From an uncultured Collinsella sp. (GTDB lineage Bacteria; Actinomycetota; Coriobacteriia; Coriobacteriales; Coriobacteriaceae): a stretch of DNA of 27,820 bases. The translations under genes were made by a program, and so were the position numbers. The DNA lies in contig CABUDQ010000027.1 of the NCBI GenBank assembly GCA_902490365.1, positions 1 through 27,820 of the forward strand, in the 5' to 3' direction. Positions within the stretch are counted from its first letter, which is position 1. Each line of letters opens with the position of its first letter. Below, one piece after another: positions 7,370 to 14,295 of this stretch. The notes below the pieces were generated by a model. The model saw only the letters and a program-made list of their open reading frames with translations. It was not told the origin of the DNA and did no database searches.

Positions 7370-8518
7370 ATGAAAGCCATCAACCGTCTGGCCTCCTTTA
7401 TCAAGGCCGACCACCGTTATGTATACCTGGGCACGAGCGTCATCGCGGCGCTCGGCCTGGCGTTTAGCCAGCGCAACCCCACACCGCTGAGCTTCTTAGC
7501 CCCCACCGGTATCTTCCAGGATTGCCTTTGGGCGATTCTTTGGGCCTGGATTGTCGTGTCGGCAGCGGCGCTTGTCACCAAGCTTATGCACTGGAGTGAC
7601 TATCGCGAAAAGTCGCCGTTCGCATCCGAGCGTTTCCGCCGCGGCGCGCGCCTGGGTAGCTATGTCGTGGTCGCCATTGCGGCGATCTTCTTTATCGACC
7701 GCTGCGTCATGTCGTTTATCGACCTGGTGCAGGCGAGCATTGTCTCGGATTCCAACCCCAGCGACTTTTTGTCGAGCCTGGTCTACATGACCTACAAGAG
7801 TGGGGACTTCTTTATCCGCGGTATCGAGATCACCATCGCGCTTGCGACCTTCGGTACCGTCATCGCATTCTTCCTGGCGCTGCTCTTTGTGTTCCTGCGT
7901 ATTCAGACCTTTGACCGCGTGGACAACGACCTGGTGCGCTTCTTTAAGAGTATCGGCCGCGGCTTTGCGACCGTCTACTCCACCATCGTGCGCGGCACGC
8001 CCATGATGGTCCAGGGTCTGCTCATCTATTACGCGGGCTTCACCGTTTTGCGCGGCATGGGCTTCGAGACCGCTCAGGCCAACCAGATTTGGAGCACTTT
8101 CACCGCCGGCCTCGTTACCATCTCGCTCAACTCCACCGCCTACATGATGGAGGTCCTGCGCGGCGGCATCGAGTCCATCGATCTCGGCCAGGCCGAGGCA
8201 GCACGCTCGCTGGGCCTGTCGCAGTGGCAAGCCATGCGCAAAGTCGTGTTCCCCCAGGGCATTAAAAACGCGATCCCGGCGCTCACCAACGAGCTCATCA
8301 TCAACATCAAGGACTCGTCGGTGCTCTCGGTTATCGGCGTGTTCGACCTCATGTACGCCACCACCACCGTCGCCGGCGTGTACTACCGCCAGATGGAGGT
8401 CTACTGCGTGGCGCTCGTGGTCTACCTGATCCTGACGCTCGTGGCGAGCCGCCTGCTCGAGGCCTTTGGCAAAAAGCTCGGCGCCGAGGCTCCGGTCACG
8501 CTGCCCAGCTCCAACTAG
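7370..8518 (+). CDS. Amino-acid ABC transporter permease
   Basis: Inner-membrane permease of 382 residues, clearly longer than the usual 220-250 for this family. The C-terminal part (from about residue 140) is the standard HisM/GlnP-type domain, with VRGTPMMVQGLLIYYAG and the cytoplasmic EAA loop (EAARSLGLSQWQAMRKVVFPQ) that docks to the ATPase. The first 135 residues add about three extra hydrophobic segments, a charged loop (HWSDYREKSPFASERFRR) between them. The start has GGGAGG close upstream, 9 bp after the receptor gene. No second permease is present, so it probably works as a homodimer. Confidence 0.92.
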   Translation: MKAINRLASFIKADHRYVYLGTSVIAALGLAFSQRNPTPLSFLAPTGIFQDCLWAILWAWIVVSAAALVTKLMHWSDYREKSPFASERFRRGARLGSYVVVAIAAIFFIDRCVMSFIDLVQASIVSDSNPSDFLSSLVYMTYKSGDFFIRGIEITIALATFGTVIAFFLALLFVFLRIQTFDRVDNDLVRFFKSIGRGFATVYSTIVRGTPMMVQGLLIYYAGFTVLRGMGFETAQANQIWSTFTAGLVTISLNSTAYMMEVLRGGIESIDLGQAEAARSLGLSQWQAMRKVVFPQGIKNAIPALTNELIINIKDSSVLSVIGVFDLMYATTTVAGVYYRQMEVYCVALVVYLILTLVASRLLEAFGKKLGAEAPVTLPSSN

Positions 8519-8540
8519 GCTTAGGACGAGGAGAATCATC

Positions 8541-9326
8541 ATGGCAGATACCGCCACTACCGGCGCTGCGGCCGCCGCGCAGACCAATGAGCCGCTCATC
8601 CGCGTCGAGGGCCTGCGCAAGAGCTTCGGCTCGCTCGAGGTGCTCAAGGGCATCGACCTGTCCGTCAATCCCGGCGAGGTCGTCACCATCATCGGCGCCT
8701 CGGGCTCGGGTAAGTCGACCTTCCTGCGCTGCCTCAACCTGCTCGAGACCCCGGACGCGGGCCATATCTGGTTCCACGGCCAGGACCTTACGGCCGAGCG
8801 CTGCAATATCAACAAGCTGCGTGAGGACATCGGCATGGTGTTCCAGGGCTTTAACCTGTTCAACAACATGGACGTGCTCGACAACTGCACGCTCGCGCCC
8901 GTCACGCTCAAAAAGATGAGCAAGGCCGAGGCTGAAAAAATTGCGATGGAGCATCTGACGAGCGTGGGACTCGAAAAGTTCGCGCACGCCGCCGTGGGTC
9001 GTCTGTCCGGTGGTCAAAAACAGCGCGTGGCCATCGCTCGTGCCCTATGCATGAATCCGCAGATCATGCTGTTCGACGAGCCGACCTCCGCACTCGACCC
9101 CGAGATCGTGGGAGAGGTACTCGAGGTCATGCGCAAGCTCGCTGCCGACGGTATGACCATGGTCGTCGTCACGCACGAGATGGCCTTTGCCCGCACCGTG
9201 TCCGACCGCGTGGTCTTTATGGATAAGGGCGTAGTGCTCGAGGACGCCGCGCCGGCAGAGCTCTTTGGCAACCCCAAGCACCAGCGTACCCGCGAGTTCC
9301 TCTCGCGTTATCTCGAGGACAAATAA
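8541..9326 (+). CDS. Amino-acid ABC transporter ATP-binding protein
   Basis: Cytoplasmic ATPase of 261 residues that powers the importer encoded just upstream. All nucleotide-binding motifs are intact: Walker A GASGSGKST (52-60), Q-loop GMVFQGFNLF (98-107), signature LSGGQKQR (155-162), Walker B IMLFDEP (175-181) and the H-loop His at 212 (VVVTHEMAFA). It belongs to the GlnQ/HisP group. ATG 8541 follows GAGGAG; the frame is open back into the permease end (8466), but the upstream codons lack a ribosome binding site. The 22-bp gap to the permease indicates one operon. A terminator-like hairpin follows at 9351. Confidence 0.95.
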   Translation: MADTATTGAAAAAQTNEPLIRVEGLRKSFGSLEVLKGIDLSVNPGEVVTIIGASGSGKSTFLRCLNLLETPDAGHIWFHGQDLTAERCNINKLREDIGMVFQGFNLFNNMDVLDNCTLAPVTLKKMSKAEAEKIAMEHLTSVGLEKFAHAAVGRLSGGQKQRVAIARALCMNPQIMLFDEPTSALDPEIVGEVLEVMRKLAADGMTMVVVTHEMAFARTVSDRVVFMDKGVVLEDAAPAELFGNPKHQRTREFLSRYLEDK

Positions 9327-9350
9327 CCGACCGCAAGCGCTTATGTGGCA

Positions 9351-9376
9351 GGGCCGCTCCGGTGGGGCGGCCCTTG
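9351..9376 (+). terminator. Terminator-like hairpin between ABC operon and M20 gene
   Basis: GGGCCGCTCC (9351-9360) pairs with GGGGCGGCCC (9364-9373) through ten pairs, one of them G-U, with a GGT loop, followed by TTGT. It can end the ABC transporter operon. The M20 start codon is only 23 bases beyond it, so any M20 promoter must lie before it or inside it. Confidence 0.5.
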
Positions 9377-9398
9377 TCGTCACAATCGAAAGGATGTC

Positions 9399-10826
9399 AT
9401 GGCCGAGGTTTGGCGCTTCTTTGCGCATGAGGATGATTTTGCCGATTTGGACAAGGCCGGCGCATGCGAGCGCCTGGGCCGTGTGCTGTCGTTTCCGACC
9501 ATTTCGAGCATGGATGCCGAGGCAGTGGACTGGCAGCCGTTCGACGACCTGCGCGCCTATATGCAGCAGGCCTGGCCGCACGTATTTACGGCGGGTAAGA
9601 TCGAGCTCATCGACCATTCGTTGCTGGTGACGCTTTCCGGCTCCGACCCCGCTCTCAAGCCCGTTGCGCTCATGGGTCACATGGACGTGGTCCCCGTGGT
9701 GCCGGGTACCGAGGCAGACTGGACGCACGCTCCCTTTAGCGGACATGTGGACGACGCCTACATTTGGGGTCGCGGCGCCGTCGACATGAAAGACCAAGTC
9801 GCAGGCATTCTCGAGGCGGTTGAGTATGTGCTGGCCCACGGCTGGGAGCACGAGCGCACCCTGCTGTTGGCTTTTGGCCAGGACGAGGAAACCACGCAGT
9901 TCGGTGCGGGTGCCATCGGCCGCGTGCTCGAGGAGCGCGGTGTTGAGCTCGAGTTCCTGATCGATGAGGGCGACTACCGCATCGTTCCGGCTGCCGAGTA
10001 CAGCGCGGGCGAGGGCTGGCTTATGCATGCCGATCTTGCGGAGAAGGGCTACGCCGATATCGTGTTGAGGACGCGTAGCGAGGGCGGGCATTCCTCTAAC
10101 CCCTACGGTGGCACTTCGCTCGAGGTGCTGAGCCGCGCCATCGCCGCGATCTGCGATATCGAGTGGCCGACGCGCGTCACGGACCTGCTTGCCGCACAGC
10201 TCGTCGAGCTGGGGCTCTGCACGGCCGACGAGATTGCCTTCAACAAGGACGTCATCGTGCGCGAGTGCCTCGCCAGCAAGAAGCTCTATCCGCTCGTGAC
10301 CACCACCTGTGCACCGACCCAAATCGAGGGCGGTAGCACCGGTGCTAACGTGATGCCGCAGGATATGTGGGCCAATATCAATTTCCGCATGCTCGAGGGC
10401 ACGAGCGTGGCCGATGTCGTGGCCCGCTGCCGTGTCGCCGTTGCCGAGGCGGGGCTCGCCGACCGCGTCGAGGTCGAGCTCGGCCCTGGCAGCTCCGACC
10501 CCTCGCCGTCTCCACGCATCGGCGGACCGGGACTCGAGACCGTCCGCGTCATCGCCGCCCGCTATTTCCACGATCCAAAGGGGACGGAGGAAAACGGGTC
10601 ATCAGCGGCGGGCGGAGCTCCTATCGGCATCGTTCCCTCGACCGTGATTGGGGCGACCGATGCTGCCAACTACCAGCGCATTTGCCCCGAGTGCATTCGC
10701 TTCTCGGCCTTTGTGGTAGACGATGACGAGTGCGAGCGCGGTGTCCACGGCACCAACGAGCGCATCACCCGCCGCGCCTACCTCCAGGGCGTACGCTTCC
10801 TCATCGCTTTGCTTCAAACGCTCTAG
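9399..10826 (+). CDS. M20-family metallopeptidase
   Basis: Cytoplasmic zinc hydrolase of 475 residues, of the carboxypeptidase/deacylase type. Metal ligands and catalytic residues are visible: LMGHMDVV (H94; D96 nearby), WGRGAVDMKDQ (D129), GQDEETTQFGAG (catalytic Glu and ligand at 163-164), GGHSSNP in the lid domain, and VHGTNERI near the end with the last His ligand. ATG 9399 follows GAAAGGA. It sits after the amino-acid importer, separated by a hairpin, so a link to peptide or acyl-amino-acid use is plausible. Odd feature: about 16 residues at 391-406 (starting HDPKGTEENG) have no counterpart in my picture of the family and coincide with a repeat-like DNA segment. They lie just before the conserved GATDAANY segment of the catalytic domain, so effects on activity are possible. 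Confidence 0.9.
   Translation: MAEVWRFFAHEDDFADLDKAGACERLGRVLSFPTISSMDAEAVDWQPFDDLRAYMQQAWPHVFTAGKIELIDHSLLVTLSGSDPALKPVALMGHMDVVPVVPGTEADWTHAPFSGHVDDAYIWGRGAVDMKDQVAGILEAVEYVLAHGWEHERTLLLAFGQDEETTQFGAGAIGRVLEERGVELEFLIDEGDYRIVPAAEYSAGEGWLMHADLAEKGYADIVLRTRSEGGHSSNPYGGTSLEVLSRAIAAICDIEWPTRVTDLLAAQLVELGLCTADEIAFNKDVIVRECLASKKLYPLVTTTCAPTQIEGGSTGANVMPQDMWANINFRMLEGTSVADVVARCRVAVAEAGLADRVEVELGPGSSDPSPSPRIGGPGLETVRVIAARYFHDPKGTEENGSSAAGGAPIGIVPSTVIGATDAANYQRICPECIRFSAFVVDDDECERGVHGTNERITRRAYLQGVRFLIALLQTL
10572..10602. repeat. Repeat-like segment inside the M20 reading frame
   Basis: The bases from GATCC to GGTCAT encode DPKGTEENGS within the peptidase. The segment is purine-rich and unlike its surroundings. 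It resembles an intergenic repeat I recall from Coriobacteriia whose ends read GATCC and GGATCA; this is a recollection and is unverified. A possible related end, AAATGATCCG, lies at 12371-12380 in the opposite sense. Confidence 0.35.
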
Positions 10827-10828
10827 AA

Positions 10829-10856
10829 TGTGATAAGGCGACAGTCCCTTTGTTAG
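10829..10856. repeat. Degraded copy of the palindromic repeat at 4111
   Basis: TGTGATAAGGCGACAG then TCCCTTTGTTAG matches the 4111-4139 palindrome closely (the middle GACAGTCCCTTTGT is identical), but both outer arms have changed so the hairpin is weaker. It begins two bases after the M20 stop, as the first copy overlaps the merR stop. Confidence 0.65.
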
Positions 10857-10910
10857 CCGTTGGGGGACGCTCTTAAACGACTAGTCGTTAAGGAACGTAC
10901 CCAACGGCTA
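10854..10910. repeat. 57-bp imperfect palindrome after the M20 gene
   Basis: The outer arms TAGCCGTTGGG (10854-10864) and CCCAACGGCTA (10900-10910) pair perfectly. The centre AACGACTAGTCGTT (10876-10889) is a perfect 14-bp palindrome, and the bases between pair partly. It overlaps the end of the degraded 28-bp repeat. There is no T tract, so it is more likely a mobile palindromic unit or a double-stranded RNA barrier than a terminator. Confidence 0.6.
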
Positions 10911-11118
10911 CGTCCACTCATTCCGTGCGGGTTATATGCAGGTTTGCCTGCGCACGCTATCATGTATGGGTTAGACCGCAACTATGTACCCCATACGCGA
11001 AGGGATGCGCATGTATCTGAAGATCGACATGTTCTAGCCGGGCTTACCCCCGCAGCGGCGCCACGCGCCCCATCAACTCTGCCGATTTTCACCTTCACGC
11101 ATATAAAGGAGTCCCGCC
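10911..11118 (+). promoter_or_regulatory. Leader region of prfA with a possible ten-codon ORF
   Basis: This stretch carries no convincing gene. A weak promoter may lie near TATCAT (about 10959). A ten-codon ORF at 11005-11037 (MRMYLKIDMF) is preceded by GAAGGG and could be a leader peptide, but there is no attenuator structure I can identify. The prfA ribosome binding site AAAGGAG closes the region. All regulatory readings here are tentative. Confidence 0.2.
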
Positions 11119-12186
11119 ATGCGCGACAAGCTCGAAAAGATCATCAAGGCCTATGAGGAGCTCGAGAAGAAGCTCTCCGACCCGGCCGTCGCCTCCGACA
11201 TCAAGGAGTTCACGCGTCTCAACAAGGAGTATGCGCACCAGTCCGACCTCATCGCCGCCTCGCGCGAGTATATCGGCGCGCTCGATGACATCGAGGCCGC
11301 CAAGGAAATGCTCCACGATACCACCGATTCTGATGAGAAGGAGATGCTCCAGATGGACATCTCCGAGAACGAGGCCAAGCTTCCCCAGCTCGAGGAAGAC
11401 ATCAAGTACATGCTCATCCCGAGCGACCCCAACGACGACAAGAACACCATCGTCGAGATTCGTTCCGCCGCCGGTGGCGACGAGGCTGCCATCTTTGCCG
11501 GCGACCTGTACAAGATGTATCAGCGTTTCTGCGAGTCGCGTGGCTGGAAGACCACCGTGCTCGATTCCAGCCCCAGCGAGGCCGGCGGCTTCAAGTCCAT
11601 CGAGTTCAAGGTCGAGGGCGACCGCGTCTACTCCGTCATGAAGTACGAGTCCGGCGTGCACCGCGTCCAGCGCGTTCCCAAGACCGAGTCCCAGGGCCGC
11701 ATCCAGACTTCCACGGCTACCGTCGCCGTGCTTCCCGAGGCCGAGGAAATCGACGTCCAGATCAACCAGTCCGACCTGCGCATCGACACCTACTGCGCCT
11801 CCGGACCTGGCGGTCAGTGCGTTAACACCACCTACTCAGCCGTGCGCATCACCCACCTGCCCACCAACACCGTGGTGCAGTCCCAGGAGCAGCGCTCCCA
11901 GATCCAGAACCGCGAGGTCTGCATGCAGATGCTGCGCGCCCGCCTGTACGAGATGGAGCTCGAGAAGCAGCAGGCAGAGCTCGGTGCCGAGCGCCAGAGC
12001 CAGATCGGCCACGGCAACCGTTCCGAGAAGATCCGTACCTACAACCAGCCCCAGGACCGCGTGACCGATCACCGCATCGGCTTCAACTCCACCTACAACG
12101 GCGTCCTTCTGGGCGATCAGCTCGGCACCGTCATCGAGGCACTCGCCGCCGCCGAGCGTGCCGAGAAGCTGGCACAGGCTGTGTAG
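11119..12186 (+). CDS. prfA: Peptide chain release factor 1
   Basis: RF1 ends translation at UAA and UAG codons by entering the ribosomal A site and triggering peptide release. The 355-residue length is normal. The RF1-type codon-reading PxT motif is PKT (187-189, in HRVQRVPKTESQGR) and the catalytic GGQ is at 231-233 (GPGGQCVNTT). AAAGGAG lies 9 bases before the start. The methyltransferase that modifies the GGQ glutamine (prmC) is the next recognisable gene, but 594 bp away with a terminator-like repeat between, so here the pair does not look like a single operon. A hairpin begins 4 bases after the stop. Confidence 0.97.
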   Translation: MRDKLEKIIKAYEELEKKLSDPAVASDIKEFTRLNKEYAHQSDLIAASREYIGALDDIEAAKEMLHDTTDSDEKEMLQMDISENEAKLPQLEEDIKYMLIPSDPNDDKNTIVEIRSAAGGDEAAIFAGDLYKMYQRFCESRGWKTTVLDSSPSEAGGFKSIEFKVEGDRVYSVMKYESGVHRVQRVPKTESQGRIQTSTATVAVLPEAEEIDVQINQSDLRIDTYCASGPGGQCVNTTYSAVRITHLPTNTVVQSQEQRSQIQNREVCMQMLRARLYEMELEKQQAELGAERQSQIGHGNRSEKIRTYNQPQDRVTDHRIGFNSTYNGVLLGDQLGTVIEALAAAERAEKLAQAV

Positions 12187-12189
12187 TGG

Positions 12190-12217
12190 GTTACGCGGTT
12201 TTGCCAAACCGCGTAAC
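12190..12217 (+). repeat. Upstream hairpin of structured repeat, copy B
   Basis: GTTACGCGGTTT (12190-12201) pairs perfectly over 12 bp with AAACCGCGTAAC (12206-12217), loop TGCC. It starts just after the prfA stop. The hairpin at 27733-27760 has the same outer arms but two changed base pairs (TT to GC on one arm with matching changes on the other), plus two C-to-T changes that leave G-U pairs. Confidence 0.85.
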
Positions 12218-12220
12218 GGC

Positions 12221-12353
12221 TCGACGCTGCGCGCCGCCCAGAGCGACAATTTGTCATTCAAAAGGCAAGGCATGACCAGAAGGTCTATGCCTTGCCTTTT
12301 TCATGCCAACTTGTTCGCTCTGGACGTCGCTCGCTGGCATTGCCAAAACATCG
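12221..12353 (+). repeat. Structured 133-bp repeat, copy B
   Basis: Same element as 6186-6318. The closing helix CCAGAGCG/CGCTCTGG is intact; its extension keeps five of seven pairs, with one G-U of copy A now G-C. The internal terminator-like hairpin is identical to copy A. The right flank after the hairpin (cgctggcattgcc, then aaaacatcg) is also conserved, about 50 bp past any expected transcript end. Confidence 0.85.
12260..12301 (+). terminator. Terminator-like hairpin inside repeat copy B
   Basis: Identical to the hairpin at 6225-6266: a 14-bp stem plus inner GACC/GGTC stem, ending in five T. It would terminate prfA transcription before prmC. Confidence 0.7.
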
Positions 12354-12704
12354 GCGTTTCCTTGGTTGTCAAATGATCCGTAGGGAGTCATTGGGGACAT
12401 TGCTTTGAGATGTTATTCAGTCGGCTGTTATGGCATTTGAGCTGCTTACCTGCTTAAGGTAATTGACGGCATATATCTGCTATCGAAAATATTGCTCGAA
12501 AAATTGTCCAAGAAGTCGCGGGGCGATTTTTGATGGGTCGCGCGTCAAGTGATTTGGCAAGTTCTTGGTTAGATATTGGTCAGTTTTGGGGCAACCTTGC
12601 CAAAAGCTTGACGGATGCAGATTTAGACGTCGACGAATGAACACTCTAGGCAGGCTCCAAGCAAAATTCTGGGCTGATTCTCGATAATCGCCTTCAATCG
12701 TCCC
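12354..12704. other. AT-richer intergenic stretch with no clear gene
   Basis: Base composition drops well below that of the neighbouring genes from about 12354 to 12700. Near its left end AAATGATCCG (12371-12380) may be a repeat end. The rest contains the possible gene remnant at 12467-12640 and no other recognisable feature. An opposite-strand reading frame (12480-12743) has no ribosome binding site or familiar motif and I do not accept it. Confidence 0.5.
12467..12640 (+). pseudogene. Possible gene remnant, function unknown
   Basis: An open stretch of 57 codons ends at TGA 12638-12640 and has a natural-looking amino acid mix (for example ENIARKIVQEVAG, then SSWLDIGQFWGNLAKSL), unlike the shadow frames around it. 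It has no good start at its 5' end; an internal ATG at 12533 would give 35 residues. The low GC suggests foreign origin. I do not recognise the family. It may equally be chance. Confidence 0.22.
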
Positions 12705-12731
12705 TTGCCAAGCGCTGGCCTCGCTTACAAT
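12705..12731 (+). promoter_or_regulatory. Possible prmC promoter
   Basis: TTGCCA (12705-12710) and TACAAT (12726-12731) are separated by 15 bp, slightly short. They precede the prmC start by about 50 bp and follow the terminator of prfA, where a separate promoter is expected. Confidence 0.35.
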
Positions 12732-12779
12732 CTGCTCCGACATTCGCGCGCCGCCCGGCGCTTAAGAGGGGAGGGCCCC

Positions 12780-14030
12780 ATGGCAAACGAGATCTGGACC
12801 ATCAAGCGTTGTCTCGAGTGGACCAAGGAGTACCTGGCCGAGCGCGGCGAGGAGCATCCCCGTCTTTCCGCCGAGTGGCTGCTGTGCGCCGCCACGGGCC
12901 TGGCGCGCATTGACCTATATATGCGTATGGACGAGACGCTTAACGCGGCCCAGCTCGAGACCATGCATGCGGCCGTCGTTCGTCGCGCCAAAGGCGAGCC
13001 GCTGCAGTACATCACCGGCAGCACGCAGTTTCGCATGATTGACGTCGCGTGCGCTCCCGGTGTGCTCATTCCGCGCCCCGAAACCGAGATGCTCGTCGAG
13101 GAAGTCCTCAATTATCTGGATGCCGAGGTGCTGAGCCCCGAGGCTGCTGCCCGTCAGCGTGTTGAGCTGCCTTGGAACGATGAGGTCGAGCAGGCCCGCA
13201 AAGCCGAGGCCGCATTGGCCGACGAGCGAGCGACGGCCGAGCGCCGTGCCGCCAACCTGACGGCCGCCGATGAGGCTGCGCTGGGTAGCGACGTGCTCGG
13301 TAGCCGCGCCTATGCCGAGGAGCTTGCCGATCGCGAGGCCGAGGAAGCCGCCGCGCAAGCAGCAGAAGCCGAAGCCGCAAAAGCCGCCGAGCCCGAGCTC
13401 GACGAATACGACATCGCCATCGAGGGCGCCGACCAGGAGACGGTTTCAGCTCAGGATGCCGCTGCGCCTGCCCCAGCCGAGCCCCGCACTGCCCGCGTTC
13501 TCGAGGTCGGCTGCGGCACGGGCTGTATCTCGCTCTCGATCGCCTGGGAGCGTTGCGGCCACGTCACCTGCACTGCTACCGATATCGAGCCGCGCGCCAT
13601 CGACCTTGCTACCAAAAACCGCGATGCGCTTGGCCTCACGTCCGACGAGGTCGCCTTCAGCCTCACGAACCTGGTGAGCTCCATTCCCCGCGAAGAGTGG
13701 GGCACCTTTGACGTACTCGTCTCCAACCCGCCCTACATCCCCACCGATGTCATGCGCTCGCTGCCGCACGAGGTCAAGGACTTTGAGCCCGATCTGGCGC
13801 TCGAGGGTGGCGCCGACGGCCTCGATATCTTCCGCCGCCTGCTCAACGCGGCGCCCTACATGTTGCGCGCCGGCGGCCTCTTTGCCTGCGAGCTCTACGA
13901 GGGCGCGCTCGACGCTGCGGCCGAGCTCTGCCGCCAAGCGGGTCTGTCGGACGTGCGCATCGTCCACGACCTCACCGATCGCCCCCGCATTGTCCGAGCC
14001 ATCGTCACCGAGCCCAAGCAACGCCAGTAA
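12780..14030 (+). CDS. prmC: Peptide chain release factor N5-glutamine methyltransferase with a long insert
   Basis: PrmC methylates the GGQ glutamine of release factors using S-adenosylmethionine. This copy has 416 residues against the usual 280 or so. Residues 1-110 form the N-terminal helical domain (GEPLQYITGSTQF, GVLIPRPETEMLVEE). Residues 238-416 form the Rossmann methyltransferase with the SAM loop EVGCGTGC (242-249) and the substrate motif SNPPYI (315-320). Between them, residues about 114-236 are an extra segment rich in Ala and Glu (helical ARKAEAALADERATAERRAA, then AAQAAEAEAAKAAEPELDEY) with no catalytic motifs. It replaces the usual short link. ATG 12780 follows GAGGGGAGG; the frame opens at 12705 without a site. 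The sequence is in frame throughout, so the insert appears translated. Identification is firm; the role of the insert is unknown. Confidence 0.93.
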   Translation: MANEIWTIKRCLEWTKEYLAERGEEHPRLSAEWLLCAATGLARIDLYMRMDETLNAAQLETMHAAVVRRAKGEPLQYITGSTQFRMIDVACAPGVLIPRPETEMLVEEVLNYLDAEVLSPEAAARQRVELPWNDEVEQARKAEAALADERATAERRAANLTAADEAALGSDVLGSRAYAEELADREAEEAAAQAAEAEAAKAAEPELDEYDIAIEGADQETVSAQDAAAPAPAEPRTARVLEVGCGTGCISLSIAWERCGHVTCTATDIEPRAIDLATKNRDALGLTSDEVAFSLTNLVSSIPREEWGTFDVLVSNPPYIPTDVMRSLPHEVKDFEPDLALEGGADGLDIFRRLLNAAPYMLRAGGLFACELYEGALDAAAELCRQAGLSDVRIVHDLTDRPRIVRAIVTEPKQRQ

Positions 14031-14044
14031 TATTTATTAACTGG

Positions 14045-14073
14045 TTAGCAAAAATTATAAAGTAGTTTATAAT
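14045..14073 (+). promoter_or_regulatory. hicAB promoter with overlapping operator-like palindrome
   Basis: TTAGCA (14045-14050), a 17-bp spacer and TATAAT (14068-14073) form a near-ideal promoter. The palindrome ATTATAAA-GTAG-TTTATAAT (14054-14073) covers the whole -10 box. HicB-type antitoxins repress their own operon through a DNA-binding domain, so this is a good candidate operator. Confidence 0.7.
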
Positions 14074-14098
14074 TAGGACGGCTGAAAGAGGTCGGCCC

Positions 14099-14284
14099 AT
14101 GCAACCTCCTACCTTTCGGGAAATCATTGCCCTACTCAAGCACGATGGATTCGTGAAGGTCGCGCAAGTCGGTAGTCATGCTAAGTATGTTTCTGGTGAC
14201 CGCGTTGTCACCGTGAACGGCTCTGGTGGTGATCGACCAAAGAAGGGCACGTGGGCAAGTATTCGTCGCCAAGCTGGATGGTAG
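14099..14284 (+). CDS. hicA: HicA-type toxin, mRNA interferase
   Basis: Small protein of 61 residues with the double-stranded-RNA-binding-like HicA fold. HicA toxins cut mRNA and tmRNA and stop growth until neutralised by HicB. The family hallmarks are visible: FREIIALLKHDGFV at the start, then GSHAKY with the catalytic His at 27, and a short basic end (RPKKGTWASIRRQAGW). Length is typical. AAAGAGG precedes the ATG. The antitoxin gene follows 11 bp after the stop. No missing key residue, so the toxin looks active. Confidence 0.92.
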   Translation: MQPPTFREIIALLKHDGFVKVAQVGSHAKYVSGDRVVTVNGSGGDRPKKGTWASIRRQAGW

Positions 14285-14295
14285 TTGGAGGCAAA

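Noticed and set aside
10854..10910. tRNA-like arms (TAGCCGTTGGG with CCCAACGGCTA)
   Set aside because: No cloverleaf, anticodon loop or T-loop sequence can be fitted, and the centre is a perfect palindrome.
12371..12402. A second full copy of the repeat found inside the M20 gene
   Set aside because: Only the end (AAATGATCCG) is suggestive; the interior does not align well enough to call it.
12480..12743. 87-codon reading frame on the - strand between prfA and prmC
   Set aside because: No ribosome site or known motif, and it runs across the likely prmC promoter; the + strand remnant has the more natural composition.
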